From contig NZ_VFAH01000014.1 of the NCBI RefSeq assembly GCF_008929045.1, positions 62,001 through 126,000 of the forward strand: a stretch of DNA of 64,000 nucleotides. Direction: 5' to 3'. The translations under genes were made by a program, and so were the position numbers. The stretch is from Noviherbaspirillum aerium. GTDB lineage: Bacteria > Pseudomonadota > Gammaproteobacteria > Burkholderiales > Burkholderiaceae_D. This document shows positions 34,337 to 44,785 of this stretch, in pieces. Numbering within the stretch: the stretch's first letter is position 1; every line of letters starts with the position of its first letter. Under the pieces are notes generated by a model, which was not told the DNA's origin, did not search any database, and saw only the letters and a program-made list of their open reading frames with translations.

Positions 34337-34663
34337 ATGAAAAATATCAAATTACTCGCTCTCGTATTGTCTGCCGCAGTGCTCGCAGGCTGCGCCGGCA
34401 TGAAACAGTCGGGCGCAGGCTCCAGTGCCTCGCAGCAAAGCAGCTCCGCTACCGACGATACGGCCATCGTCAGCAAGATCAAGAGCGGCCTGGCTGCCGA
34501 CGCCGATCTCAAGGACACCAAGATCGATGTCACCAGCGCCCAGGGCGCGGTACGCCTGAAAGGCGAAATCAAGTCGCTCGCACTGCGCCGCAAGGTCGAC
34601 GCGATCGTCAAGGATGTCCCCGGCGTCAAGTCGGTCGACAACCAGCTGATCGTCACAGGCTAA
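34337..34663 (+). CDS. BON domain lipoprotein
   Basis: The 108-aa product has a lipoprotein signal (MKNIKLLALVLSAAVLAGC, lipid on the Cys), a short Ser/Gln-rich linker and one BON domain (DTAIVSKIKSGLAADADLKD, IDVTSAQGAVRLKGEIKSL, VKSVDNQLIVTG). BON proteins bind phospholipid and help keep the outer envelope intact, often under osmotic stress. ATG 34337 is preceded by AAGAGAGA; longer starts would bury the signal. Confidence 0.88.
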   Translation: MKNIKLLALVLSAAVLAGCAGMKQSGAGSSASQQSSSATDDTAIVSKIKSGLAADADLKDTKIDVTSAQGAVRLKGEIKSLALRRKVDAIVKDVPGVKSVDNQLIVTG

Positions 34664-34788
34664 GCCTGTCGCGGCCGCACCATACCGGATACGTGGCCGG
34701 CAGGCATGCCGGCTTCATGAAGGAAGGCAGCGGTATCGGGCGCAAGCGACAACTTCGCTGCCAGTACCCGAATATCTCGATGCCCCAG

Positions 34789-34809
34789 GCCCCGCAACGC
34801 GGGGCTTTT
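34789..34809 (+). terminator. Rho-independent terminator of the BON gene
   Basis: GCCCCGC (34789-34795), AAC loop, GCGGGGC (34799-34805), then TTTT. Confidence 0.85.
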
Positions 34810-34842
34810 CATTTTCCGAAGTGCAAACGGCAGTCCGCTCCG

Positions 34843-34989
34843 GGGCCTGTTCACACTTCGTTCGGGAGTGCGAAGGCACCGTAGGCGTTGCAGGGCCGGC
34901 AAAGGCGGCAAGCCTTTGCGTCGCCACGCGCCACCGCCAACACGCGTTTTGATGCGAACGCATCTCCCGAAGGAAGTGTGAACAGGCCC
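34843..34989. mobile_element. MITE-like inverted-repeat element (147 bp, 26-bp arms)
   Basis: The left arm (34843-34868, starting GGGCCTGTTCACACTTC) and right arm (34964-34989, ending GAAGTGTGAACAGGCCC) are inverted repeats with one mismatch in 26. It has no coding capacity. The right end overlaps the first base of the cupin gene's stop codon (CTA at 34989-34991 on plus). No other copy was seen in the window. Confidence 0.75.
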
Positions 34990-35480
34990 TAACGCACGAA
35001 GCGCTGGACGTAATCGGCACCCAATCCCACGGCCTCGTAATGGCGCCGGCACATGTCGATCTTGGTGAACACATCTTCATAGCCGGTCTGCATGCCGTTC
35101 TCGTCGACATAGATCATGGCCCCGCTGATATTGAAGAAGGTGATCATTTCCTCGCAGTCGGCGGGCACTTCCAGCGTATGGATCTCGCCCGGCGGCTCAT
35201 AGACGAAGTCGCCGGCATTGGCCACCCAGTCGTGCTCGCGGTAGAACCACTTGCCCCTGATGACATAGCCGACCACCAGCATCGGATGGCGATGCCGGGA
35301 CAGCACGCCCGACTTGCGCACCCGCAGCAGGTTGCACCAGCCCCCGGTGACGGTATTGAGCAGCAGGGGACGGAACCAGACGTCCTGCGCTTGCGGCACC
35401 CACTCGCGCTCGTCGGCAGGAATGGCGGTGGCTACGATTTCCGGCTGTATGCCGCCGGCTGGCGCAATAAAGGCAGACAT
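34989..35480 (-). CDS. Cupin protein, 2,4'-dihydroxyacetophenone dioxygenase-like
   Basis: The 163-aa product is one cupin: VLSRHRHPMLVVGYVIRGKW carries the metal His residues, followed by GDFVYEPPGEIHTLEV with the second motif. This fits the 2,4'-dihydroxyacetophenone dioxygenase family of non-heme iron cleavage enzymes. In this operon, however, it follows two SDR genes and an FAH-type hydrolase, so a different sugar-derived substrate is possible. It is the last gene of the unit; its C-terminal end is set by the neighbouring inverted-repeat element. Confidence 0.75.
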   Translation of the reverse strand: MSAFIAPAGGIQPEIVATAIPADEREWVPQAQDVWFRPLLLNTVTGGWCNLLRVRKSGVLSRHRHPMLVVGYVIRGKWFYREHDWVANAGDFVYEPPGEIHTLEVPADCEEMITFFNISGAMIYVDENGMQTGYEDVFTKIDMCRRHYEAVGLGADYVQRFVR

Positions 35481-35489
35481 GCTGATTCC

Positions 35490-36221
35490 TTAGGCAACGA
35501 GATAACCGCCATCGACAGGGAGGATGACGCCGGTGATGAAACGCGCTGCATCGCTGGCAAGGAACAGCACCGGCGCCGCCACATCGGCCGGCGTGCCCCA
35601 GCGCCGCAGCGGCGTGCGGTCAAGGATCTGCCTGCTGCGGCCCTCGTCGTCCTGCAGCGCCTGCGTCAGAGGCGTGGCGATCCATCCGGGCGCCACCGCG
35701 TTGACGCGGATGCCATCCTCCGCATAGGCGATCGCCAGCGACTTGGTCAGCTGCATGACGCCGCCCTTGCTCGCGCTGTAGCCGGGCACCAGGCCGCCGC
35801 CGAAATACGACAGCATCGACGCGGTATTGATGATGCAGCCTTTCGACTGCCTGAGCAGGGAACGCGCGGCGGCGCAGACGCGCATGCTGCCGTTGAGGTT
35901 GATGTCGATGACATCTTCGAACGCGGCCGGATCATGCTCGGCGCCGCGGCGGATGACGCCGGCGCAATTGACGACGACATCGAGGCTGTCGAAGCCCGCG
36001 ATCAACTGCGTCACCGCGTCGCCGTCGCGCACATCGAGAACGCGCGCATTCACCGCCTTGCCGCCCGCCGCGGCTGCTTCCACCTCGCGTTCGGTGGCGC
36101 CGGTCACCAGCACGCGCGCGTCCTGTTGGGCGAACGCCGCCGCGATGCCGGCGCCGATGCCGCTGGTCCCGCCGGCCACCAATACCGATTTCCCGGCCAG
36201 TCCGAAATTCATTGCCGTCAT
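35490..36221 (-). CDS. Short-chain dehydrogenase/reductase
   Basis: The 243-aa product is a classical SDR: VLVAGGTSGIGAGIAAAF for NAD(P) binding, VVNCAGV, catalytic Ser in NTASMLS, Tyr and Lys in GYSASKGGVM, and VNAVAPGWIATPL. ATG 36221 has GAGG five bases upstream and matches the family start; the frame is open to 36272. It is the third gene of the minus-strand unit between the FAH-type hydrolase and the cupin gene. A sugar or sugar acid is the likely substrate. Confidence 0.88.
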   Translation of the reverse strand: MTAMNFGLAGKSVLVAGGTSGIGAGIAAAFAQQDARVLVTGATEREVEAAAAGGKAVNARVLDVRDGDAVTQLIAGFDSLDVVVNCAGVIRRGAEHDPAAFEDVIDINLNGSMRVCAAARSLLRQSKGCIINTASMLSYFGGGLVPGYSASKGGVMQLTKSLAIAYAEDGIRVNAVAPGWIATPLTQALQDDEGRSRQILDRTPLRRWGTPADVAAPVLFLASDAARFITGVILPVDGGYLVA

Positions 36222-36345
36222 TGCCACCTCGTCGATGCAGGAAGAATCAAAGTGAGGACGAGGGGCAGACATGATTTGTCCATCCCTCGCATTGCGCCGA
36301 CATAGCAGCTATATGGTGGCCATGTCGCCGCAATATCGCCGGAAC

Positions 36346-37212
36346 TCAGTTGTCGATCAGTTCCGGATTCCAGGCATGCACGGTCTGCTGCTGTTCGCCG
36401 AGGCCGGCAACGCCGAGACGCATCACATCGCCCGCCTTCAGATAGACCGGCGCAGGCTTCTGGCCCATGCCCACGCCCGGCGGCGTGCCGGTGCTGATGA
36501 CGTCGCCCGGGTACAGGGTCATGAAACGGCTGATATAGCTGACCAGGTGCGCCACCTTGTAGACCATGGTGCGGGTGCTGCCGTTCTGGAAACGCTTGCC
36601 GTTGACTTCGAGCCACATGTCGAGATTCTGCGGATCGGGCACTTCATCTTTAGTGACCAGCCAGGGTCCGATGGGACCGAAGGTATCGCAGCCCTTGCCC
36701 TTGTCCCACTGGCCCGCGCGCTCGATCTGGAATTCGCGCTCGGAGATGTCGTTCACCACGCAGTAGCCGGCAACATAATCCAGCGCATTCTCTTCGCTGA
36801 CATAGCGCGCCTTGGAGCCGATCACCACGCCGAGCTCGACTTCCCAGTCGGTCTTCACCGAGCCCTGCGGCAGCACCACCGGATCATTGCAGCCGATCAC
36901 GGCGCTGGTGGCCTTCATGAACAGCACCGGCTCCGGCGGCACCGGCAGATTCGATTCGGCCGCATGATCGGCGTAGTTGAGGCCGACGCAGATGAACTTG
37001 CCGACGCCGGAATACGGCGTCGCGATGCGGCCGGGATTCTCGACCACCGGCAGCTTGCCGGTATCGATGTCGGCCAGCCTGGCGAGCGCCTCCGGCGACA
37101 ACGTCCCGGTCGTGAAGTCCGGCACCACGGAGGACAGGTCCCTCACCTTGCCGCCGGTATCGACGATTGCCGGTTTCTCGTTTCCCTTCGCGCCATATCG
37201 CATCAACTTCAT
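36346..37212 (-). CDS. Fumarylacetoacetate hydrolase family, 2,4-diketo-3-deoxy-acid hydrolase-like
   Basis: The 288-aa product has an FAH N-terminal part (MKLMRYGAKGNEKPAIVD) and core (FICVGLNYADHAAES, EPVLFMKATSAV, DWEVELGVVIGSKARYV with metal-binding acidic residues, DISEREFQIE, and PGDVISTGTPPGVGMG). It resembles 2,4-diketo-3-deoxy-L-fuconate/L-rhamnonate hydrolases, which split a diketo acid to pyruvate and a hydroxy acid. Its neighbour at 37271 is a matching 2-keto-3-deoxy-acid dehydrogenase, which supports that role. GGAA lies six bases before ATG 37212. Confidence 0.85.
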   Translation of the reverse strand: MKLMRYGAKGNEKPAIVDTGGKVRDLSSVVPDFTTGTLSPEALARLADIDTGKLPVVENPGRIATPYSGVGKFICVGLNYADHAAESNLPVPPEPVLFMKATSAVIGCNDPVVLPQGSVKTDWEVELGVVIGSKARYVSEENALDYVAGYCVVNDISEREFQIERAGQWDKGKGCDTFGPIGPWLVTKDEVPDPQNLDMWLEVNGKRFQNGSTRTMVYKVAHLVSYISRFMTLYPGDVISTGTPPGVGMGQKPAPVYLKAGDVMRLGVAGLGEQQQTVHAWNPELIDN

Positions 37213-37270
37213 GTGTCTTCCTTGATCAGGTGTAGTGATTGTGCTCAGCTCTTCAATGACTGAGATGTCT

Positions 37271-38160
<890 letters not shown>

Positions 38161-38190
38161 AATTCATTCTCAATTATTTTTTCACCGGAC

Positions 38191-39660
38191 ATGACGCAAT
38201 CGTTATCGCTGAGCACATTCGCCCGCCTGCCGTTGGCAATCAGGCCGCATTACGACCCGGCAGCATTGCGTGCCGGAATCGTTCACATCGGCACCGGCGC
38301 GTTTCATCGCGCCCACCAGGCCGTGTATACCGAAGAAGCGCTGGCCGCCGATTACGGCGACTGGGGAATCATCGGCGCAAGCCTGCGCCAGCCCGGCGTG
38401 GGCGACACGCTGCGCGCGCAGGACAGCTTGTACAGCGTGCTTACCAGGAGCGCCGCGGGCAGCGGCGTGCGCGTGATCGCCTGCCTCCGCGACGTGATCC
38501 ACACGCCTTCCGATCCGCAGCGCCTGCCCGCGCTGATTGCTTCGCCGCAGATCAGGCTGGTATCGCTGACCGTGACCGAGAAGGGATACGGGCTGGATCC
38601 GGCGACGCGCTCGCTCGACTTCACCCATCCCGATATCGCACAAGACCTGCGCGCACCGCACCTGCCCGCAAGCACCGTCGGCACGCTGTTCGCCGGCCTG
38701 CATGCGCGCCGGCTTGCGCATGGCCAGCCGCTGACCGTACTGTGCTGCGACAACCTGCAGCACAACGGCCGCCTGCTGAGGCAGCTCGTGCTGGCCTTTG
38801 CCGAACAGGTCGATGGCGCCACCGCGCGCTGGATCGAATCCCGGGTCGCCTTCCCCGACACCATGGTGGACCGCATCGTGCCCGCCACCACGCCTGCGAC
38901 GCTGGACGAGGTCGAGGAAAGGCTCGGCCTGCGCGACGCTGCCGCGGTCTGGGGCGAGCCCTTCATGCAGTGGGTGATCGAGGATGCGTTCGCCGGCGAA
39001 CGGCCGCGCTGGGAAGCCGGCGGCGCGCAGTTCGTCAGCGACGTGAAGCCTTATGAAGACATGAAGCTGCGGCTGCTCAACAGCAGCAATTCCCTGCTCG
39101 CCTACCTCGGCTATCTCGGCGGCTGCGATTATGTCTACCAGGCCATCGCCTTGCCCGGCTATGCGCAGCTGGTGCGGCGCTTCATGCAGGAAGAAGCCGC
39201 GCCTACGCTGTCGATGCCCGCGGAGCAGGACCTCGGCGCCTATCAGGCGCAGCTCATCGAGCGTTTCGGCAATACGGCCCTGCCGCACCGCTGCCACCAG
39301 ATTGCAATGGATGGTTCGCAGAAGCTGCCGCAGCGTTTTCTCGCGGTGGTGCGCGACAACCTGGCGGCCGGCAGGCCGGTGCGCCTGTCGGCGCTGGCGG
39401 TCGCCGCCTGGATGCGTTATGTCGGCGGCGCCGACGAGAATGGCCGGCCCATCGCGGTGCAGGATCCGCTGGCGCAGCAGCTGCAGGCGGCCGCGCAGGG
39501 CAGCGCCGCGGACATCGTCGATCGCGTGCTCGGCATGCGTTCCATCTTCGGTGAAGACCTGCCGCGCAGCGAGCGCTTCCGCGGCGAACTGGTCGCCGCG
39601 CTGCAGCGTCTGCAACAGGTCGGCAGCCGCGCGGCCGTGATGGAATACGTCACCGCCTGA
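38191..39660 (+). CDS. uxuB: Mannitol dehydrogenase family, fructuronate reductase-like
   Basis: The 489-aa product matches long-chain mannitol/hexuronate dehydrogenases: GIVHIGTGAFHRAHQAVYTE (dinucleotide loop), LTVLCCDNLQHNG, SRVAFPDTMVDRIVPAT, FVSDVKPYEDMKLRLLNSSN with the catalytic Lys and Asn, and LPHRCHQIAMDGSQKLPQR. Next to a mannonate dehydratase, reduction of D-fructuronate to D-mannonate (or the reverse) is the most likely job. ATG 38191 has only a weak ribosome binding site. manD follows by 48 bp. Confidence 0.87.
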   Translation: MTQSLSLSTFARLPLAIRPHYDPAALRAGIVHIGTGAFHRAHQAVYTEEALAADYGDWGIIGASLRQPGVGDTLRAQDSLYSVLTRSAAGSGVRVIACLRDVIHTPSDPQRLPALIASPQIRLVSLTVTEKGYGLDPATRSLDFTHPDIAQDLRAPHLPASTVGTLFAGLHARRLAHGQPLTVLCCDNLQHNGRLLRQLVLAFAEQVDGATARWIESRVAFPDTMVDRIVPATTPATLDEVEERLGLRDAAAVWGEPFMQWVIEDAFAGERPRWEAGGAQFVSDVKPYEDMKLRLLNSSNSLLAYLGYLGGCDYVYQAIALPGYAQLVRRFMQEEAAPTLSMPAEQDLGAYQAQLIERFGNTALPHRCHQIAMDGSQKLPQRFLAVVRDNLAAGRPVRLSALAVAAWMRYVGGADENGRPIAVQDPLAQQLQAAAQGSAADIVDRVLGMRSIFGEDLPRSERFRGELVAALQRLQQVGSRAAVMEYVTA

Positions 39661-39708
39661 TTATTTCGCCAGGCATCCGGATCACAATAAATCGAACCAG
39701 GAGACTCC

Positions 39709-40920
39709 ATGAAAATCATCGATGCCAAGGTCATCGTCTGTTCGCCCGGCCGCAATTTCGTCACGCTCAAGATCATCACCGACGACGGCCTCAGCGGCAT
39801 CGGCGATGCGACATTGAACGGACGCGAGTTGTCGGTGGCATCTTATCTGACGGACCATGTCATTCCCTGCCTGATCGGGCGCGACGCGCATCAGATCGAG
39901 GATATCTGGCAGTACCTGTACCGCGGCGCCTACTGGCGGCGCGGGCCGGTGACAATGACGGCGATCGCCGCGGTCGATACCGCGCTGTGGGACATCAAGG
40001 CCAAGGCGGCCGGCATGCCGCTGTATCAGCTGCTGGGCGGGAAGAGCCGCACCGGCGTCATGGTGTACGGCCATGCCAACGGCGCCGACATCGACGAGAC
40101 GGTCGAGCAGGTGCTGCATTACAAGAAGCTCGGCTACAAGGCCATCCGCGCGCAGTCGGGCGTGCCCGGGCTGAACAAGGTATACGGCGTGGGACGCGGC
40201 TCGCTGTTCTATGAGCCGGCCGACAGCACGCTGCCGTCGGAGCATGACTGGAGCACCGAGCGCTATCTGCTGCATACGCCGAAGCTGTTTGCGGCGGTGC
40301 GCGAAGCGGTGGGGCCGGACGTGCATCTGCTGCACGACGTGCATCACCGGCTGACGCCCATCGAAGCGGCACGGCTGGGCAAGGCGCTCGAGCCATACCA
40401 TCTGTTCTGGATGGAGGATGCGACGCCTGCCGAAAACCAGGAGAGCTTCCGCCTGATCCGGCAGCACACCACGACGCCGCTGGCGGTGGGGGAAATCTTC
40501 AATTCCATCTGGGATTGCAAGGACCTGATCCAGCAGCAGCTGATCGACTACATCCGTACCACCGTGGTCCATGCCGGCGGCATCACGCAGCTGCGCCGCA
40601 TCGCCGATTTCGCCGGCATGTACCAGGTGCGCACCGGATCGCACGGCGCAACCGATCTGTCGCCGGCCTGCATGGGCGCGGCCCTGCATTTCGACCTGTG
40701 GGTACCCAATTTCGGCATTCAGGAATACATGCGCCATACCGATGAAACCGATGCGGTCTTCCCGCATGCCTACACCTTCGAGGACGGCTTCCTGTATCCG
40801 GGCGATGCGCCCGGCCATGGTGTCGACATCGACGAGACGCTGGCGGCACGCTATCCATACAGGCCCGCCTACCTGCCGGTAAACCGCCTGGCGCATGACG
40901 GCACGCTGTGGCATTGGTGA
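39709..40920 (+). CDS. manD: D-mannonate dehydratase (enolase superfamily)
   Basis: The 403-aa product aligns throughout with characterised ManD enzymes: [31 protein letters not shown], and the catalytic residues Arg147 and Tyr159 (AIRAQ, KVYGVG), His212 (LLHDVHHR), with metal ligands Asp210, Glu236 (WMED) and Glu262 (VGEIFN). It dehydrates D-mannonate to 2-keto-3-deoxy-D-gluconate; some family members prefer D-gluconate or have low activity. AGGAG precedes ATG 39709. No KDG kinase or KDPG aldolase gene is in the window. Confidence 0.93.
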   Translation: MKIIDAKVIVCSPGRNFVTLKIITDDGLSGIGDATLNGRELSVASYLTDHVIPCLIGRDAHQIEDIWQYLYRGAYWRRGPVTMTAIAAVDTALWDIKAKAAGMPLYQLLGGKSRTGVMVYGHANGADIDETVEQVLHYKKLGYKAIRAQSGVPGLNKVYGVGRGSLFYEPADSTLPSEHDWSTERYLLHTPKLFAAVREAVGPDVHLLHDVHHRLTPIEAARLGKALEPYHLFWMEDATPAENQESFRLIRQHTTTPLAVGEIFNSIWDCKDLIQQQLIDYIRTTVVHAGGITQLRRIADFAGMYQVRTGSHGATDLSPACMGAALHFDLWVPNFGIQEYMRHTDETDAVFPHAYTFEDGFLYPGDAPGHGVDIDETLAARYPYRPAYLPVNRLAHDGTLWHW

Positions 40921-40935
40921 TGCCTGAAAGGCAGA

Positions 40936-42084
40936 TTACTCCGCCAGTGTCGGGGCATGCTGAAACGGGCGCGCATCCACCGGCATGTCGATGATGAAGG
41001 TGGTGCCGCGCTGGGCGGTGCTGTCGACGCCGACGCTGCCGCCGTGGCTTTCGACCACGCCGCGCACGTAGGGCAAGCCGATGCCCCAGCCGCGGCTGCC
41101 GCCTTCCTTGGCCGACACGGCGCGCCGGAACACCTGGAATACCGATTCCATCTGATCGGGAGGAATCGCCGGGCCTTCGTTATGCACTGACACCACGGCC
41201 CGCCCATGCAATGCAGTCACGCTGAAACGCACCGGGCTGCCGGGCGTGCCGTATTTGACCGCATTGTTCGCCAGGTTTTCAATGCAGCGCCTGACCGCCT
41301 CGCGGTCCCAATGGCCGTTGACCGGGCTGCCGTCCACTTCGAACAATGCGCCATGGATGGAGGCGAACTGTTCGGCCACCTCGCGCGTCAGTTCCAGCAT
41401 GTCGAACGGCTCGATGCGCAGTCGCAGGCGCTCGCCGGTCTGGAACACGATGGCGTCGAGCAGATTCTGGATCATGCCGTCCATGCGGCTGAGATTGCTC
41501 AGGATGCGGTCGGCCAGCGACTTCATTTTTTCCGGGTCGGTGGAATGCTTGATCAGGTCGGCCGCCGCCACCGCGGTGGCGAGCGGATTGCGCAGGTCAT
41601 GGGTGAGCGCGGCCACGAAGCGCTCGCGCAGCGCGGACTGGGCCAGCGCGAAGGCATTGACCGCATCGCGAATGGAATTGTCGATCGAGGCATTGATGAT
41701 GGCGAACTCGTCGCTGTTGAGCTGCACGCCATGTTCGCGCAGCACATCGAAGATGGTCCAGCGCAGCAGCTGGTATTCGGAGACGACGGCCTGGGCGTTG
41801 TAGTTGGTCAGGCGGGCGCGTTCGCCGCCGTGTTCGGATGCCACCGTATTGGTTTCGGTTTCCGGACTGCGCGCATAGCCGGGCGTAATGGCTTCGGCGA
41901 TGTTGTCGTACAGGCCGGGAAAGGTATTGATCATGATCGGATGCGGCAGATGCTCGGCTTCCTTGACCGTCGCGCGCAGGCGTTGCCCCCATTCCTGGAG
42001 CACAGCCTCGCGCAGTGCCAGCATCCGCCTTGCGTTGGCGGACAGCTTGTCGTCATCCAGTTGTTGATCGCTTGCGAATGTCAC
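40936..42084 (-). CDS. Soluble sensor histidine kinase with RsbR-like N-terminal region
   Basis: The 382-aa product has a helical N-terminal sensor of about 150 residues (LREAVLQEWGQRLRATVKEA, VVSEYQLLRWTIFDVLREHG; RsbRD-like), then FVAALTHDLRNPLATAVAAA with His at about 162, and an HATPase domain (NLANNAVKYG, SRGWGIGLPYVRGVVESHGG). No receiver is attached. GTG 42084 is preferred because AAAGGT lies six bases upstream; ATG 42105 lacks a binding site. It is convergent with manD. Confidence 0.85.
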   Translation of the reverse strand: MTFASDQQLDDDKLSANARRMLALREAVLQEWGQRLRATVKEAEHLPHPIMINTFPGLYDNIAEAITPGYARSPETETNTVASEHGGERARLTNYNAQAVVSEYQLLRWTIFDVLREHGVQLNSDEFAIINASIDNSIRDAVNAFALAQSALRERFVAALTHDLRNPLATAVAAADLIKHSTDPEKMKSLADRILSNLSRMDGMIQNLLDAIVFQTGERLRLRIEPFDMLELTREVAEQFASIHGALFEVDGSPVNGHWDREAVRRCIENLANNAVKYGTPGSPVRFSVTALHGRAVVSVHNEGPAIPPDQMESVFQVFRRAVSAKEGGSRGWGIGLPYVRGVVESHGGSVGVDSTAQRGTTFIIDMPVDARPFQHAPTLAE

Positions 42085-42178
42085 GTTATTACCTTTAATT
42101 AACATAAAAGCAATGAGCTGCCCCGATTGTAGCAATCGCTGCGCCACCCTACCCGGCCCGGCGCGGTCTGAATGAAGA

Positions 42179-44377
42179 TCATGCCGATTCGCTCAATATC
42201 CGCACCGCGTCGGACAGCCTGTAGGGCTTGGCAAGCAGGCCGACGTGTGGCATGTCCACCCGCGTTTCGGTATAACCGGTGGCCAGCACCACGCGGATAT
42301 GCGGAAAGCGCTCCCTGACGATGCGGGCAAGATCGATGCCGCTGACGCCGCCCGGCATGACGATGTCCGAGAGCACCATGGAAATCGACGGTTCGCTGTC
42401 GAGCATGGCCAGCGCCTGTTCGCCGTCGGCGGCGGCGACGACACGGAATCCGGCGTTCGACAGTGCCGGCGCCATCGATTCCCGCACCAGCGCATCGTCC
42501 TCGACAAGCAGCAGCGTGCCGGACCCCGCGAGCGGCTGTCCCGCCTTCTCGCCCGACCGCGTTGCCTGAAGCGCGCCAGTGGCTTGCGGCAGATACAGCG
42601 TGACGGTGGTGCCCTTGCCTTCCTCGCTGTGCAGCAGAGCCGTGCCCCGTGCCTGGGTCGCGAACGCATAAGTCTGCGACAGGCCCCAGCCGCTGCCCTT
42701 GTCCACCGGCTTGGTGGTGAAGAAGGGATCGAGCGCCCTGGAAAGCACCTCGGCCGACATGCCCGTTCCAGTGTCGGTGATGGCGATACGCACATAGTTT
42801 CCGGGCGCAAGGCCATTGACGGATTCGGCCATGACGACATTGCGCATGTCCAGCGTAATGCCGCCGCCGTCGGGCATGGCGTCGCGCGCGTTGATCACGA
42901 CATTGAGCAGGGCCAGTTCGAACTGCAGCGTGTCCACCGTCACCGGCCACAAGCCGTCGTCCAATCGCAGATCGAGGCGGATACTGCTCGGCAGCGCGCT
43001 TTGCAGCAGCGGCAGCGCCGCATGCAGGGTGTCATCCGGGCGGATCGTGTCGAGCCGCGCTTCCTGCGCCCTGCCGAAGGAGCGCATCTGCCCGGTTAGC
43101 AGCGCGGCCCGTTCGATCGCCCGTTCGCAGGTGTCGACCAGCGACGGGATGCGCGAGGCATCCTTGTTCAGGCGGATCAGCTGCAGCGAGGTCGCCAGGG
43201 TCTGGAGGATATTGTTGAAGTCATGCGCGATGCCGCCGGTCAGGCGGCCGAGCGCTTCCAGTTTCTGGCCCTGAAGCAAGGCGCGCTGCGCCCGCTCGGC
43301 GGCGGCCACCGCTTCGGCAACCCGCAGCTCCAGGTTGGCCTGATGCTGGCGGATCTGGCGGCTGGCATCGACCATCGCAAAGCCGGCCGCATCCGTCTCC
43401 AGCATGCCGGAAGGCATGACGCGCACGGGCTCGCCCCGGCCCAGGCTTTTCGCGGCCATTCTCAGCTGCTCGATGGGCTCGGCGGTGCGTCGGGCATACC
43501 AGCGGGCGCCGGCGATGGCCACGCCCAGCAGGACCAGCATGATGCCGCCAAGGAATTGCGCGGCGTAAATGGCGGGGCGCCGCATTTCCGCGACCGGGAT
43601 ATTGACCACCACCGTCCATTCGGACTTCGCGGCGCGGCTGAAAAACGCCGCGGTCTGCCTGCCGTCCAGCGTCGTGCCGTAATGCAGTCCCGACTTTTCT
43701 CCCGCGAGAATGCGCTTTCTGAGCGCCTCGTTCGCCAATTTGCCGACGTACCTTTCGGGTTCGCTTGTCCTTGCCATCACCATGCCCTGGCGGTCGACCA
43801 GCACGGTCAGCCAGCCGGCGGGCAAGCCTTGGCCATTGAGTAGCGACTGCAGGTTCGATGCGGCGATGCCCATCGCCAGGTGATGGCGCACCTCGCCGCC
43901 CTGCATGATGGGCACCTGCACTGCATAGTCGTAGCGCTTGCCGGCGGGCGCAAAGAACAGGTCGGATACCACCGTCTTTTCCAGGCCATAGCGGCGCTGC
44001 AGCTCGGAAAGATTGGAATTGCCCTTGGGAAGAGGCGCGCCGAAGGGCAACCGGGTATTGAGCAACTGCTTGCCCGACAAGTCGCGGATGACGACCGTCG
44101 ATGTCTCCGGCGGCGCCAGACTGCGCGCATGATCATAGAAGGCCCGCAGGTCGTTTCCGGCAATCGCCGGAGAGCTTGCCAGCGCACGCAGCAAGCTCTC
44201 CGTTGCCTGCAGGTCGCTGTCGACCAGCGCCGACAGCGCGCGCGCCGTTTCCGACATGCCGTTGATCTGTTCCTGCTGCTGTTCCTTGTAGACGAACCAG
44301 ACCGCCAGCAGCGATGCCAGAAACGACGGGATCAGGACCGACAGGATCAGGACCAGCAGGCGGGTTCGGATGCGCAT
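42179..44377 (-). CDS. Membrane hybrid histidine kinase, dCache-like sensor-HisKA-HATPase-REC
   Basis: From ATG 44377 the product has 732 aa: a membrane helix (LLVLILSVLIPSFLASLLAV), a periplasmic dCache-like domain of about 235 residues (VVIRDLSGKQLLNTRLPFG, WTVVVNIP), a second helix (FLGGIMLVLLGVAIAG), a coiled linker, LTGGIAHDFNNIL with His at 385, an ATPase domain (VVINARDAMPDGG, GSGWGLSQTYAFA) and a receiver (LLLVEDDALVR, MVLSDIVMPGG, LLAKPYRL). It is laid out like the kinase at 17770 but pairs with a different HisKA subtype. The 95 bp to the next kinase gene downstream suggest joint transcription. Confidence 0.9.
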   Translation of the reverse strand: MRIRTRLLVLILSVLIPSFLASLLAVWFVYKEQQQEQINGMSETARALSALVDSDLQATESLLRALASSPAIAGNDLRAFYDHARSLAPPETSTVVIRDLSGKQLLNTRLPFGAPLPKGNSNLSELQRRYGLEKTVVSDLFFAPAGKRYDYAVQVPIMQGGEVRHHLAMGIAASNLQSLLNGQGLPAGWLTVLVDRQGMVMARTSEPERYVGKLANEALRKRILAGEKSGLHYGTTLDGRQTAAFFSRAAKSEWTVVVNIPVAEMRRPAIYAAQFLGGIMLVLLGVAIAGARWYARRTAEPIEQLRMAAKSLGRGEPVRVMPSGMLETDAAGFAMVDASRQIRQHQANLELRVAEAVAAAERAQRALLQGQKLEALGRLTGGIAHDFNNILQTLATSLQLIRLNKDASRIPSLVDTCERAIERAALLTGQMRSFGRAQEARLDTIRPDDTLHAALPLLQSALPSSIRLDLRLDDGLWPVTVDTLQFELALLNVVINARDAMPDGGGITLDMRNVVMAESVNGLAPGNYVRIAITDTGTGMSAEVLSRALDPFFTTKPVDKGSGWGLSQTYAFATQARGTALLHSEEGKGTTVTLYLPQATGALQATRSGEKAGQPLAGSGTLLLVEDDALVRESMAPALSNAGFRVVAAADGEQALAMLDSEPSISMVLSDIVMPGGVSGIDLARIVRERFPHIRVVLATGYTETRVDMPHVGLLAKPYRLSDAVRILSESA

Positions 44378-44785
44378 GAATGCTTTCGGTATTTGCAGGA
44401 TTCGTAAGAATTGCAGGATTTGAAGTATACCGGTTCGGTATTCTTGCGGTTTTCCGGTACCAGCGGCAATAAAAAAGCCCGCATGCCGAACGGCATGCGG
44501 GCTAAACCTTTGGCGACCATGCGTAAGTCGTTGGCCCGACTGTATGCCCATCGAGCAGCCGCTACCGTGACGACTGTCACAAACCCTCACATTCTTTTAC
44601 TTGCCAAGTCAAGCCATGCCCGGAATGCCATTGCACCATGACAATCCGCAAATGCGGCATTATGTCGCTGTTGTACATGACACCTGGAAATTTTCGGCTT
44701 TTTTAGCGATCTTGTCTGCATGGCAATCTTTTAGACTGGATGAGGGCGGATGTGCCGCCTACCAATCATGTCTGGAGGAAGTGCC
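44378..44785. other. Intergenic with terminator-like hairpin
   Basis: The upstream region of the hybrid kinase. It contains an imperfect direct repeat (TTGCAGGATT at about 44394 and 44412) and the hairpin at 44471-44503. No gene was recognised. Confidence 0.4.
44471..44503 (-). terminator. Rho-independent terminator, minus strand
   Basis: AGCCCGCATGCCG (44476-44488) and CGGCATGCGGGCT (44491-44503) form a perfect 13-bp stem. On the minus strand it is followed by six T (44471-44476). The nearest minus-strand gene end upstream is the transposase/PAS fusion, 517 bp away, so the leader of the next kinase gene must start after it. Confidence 0.75.
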
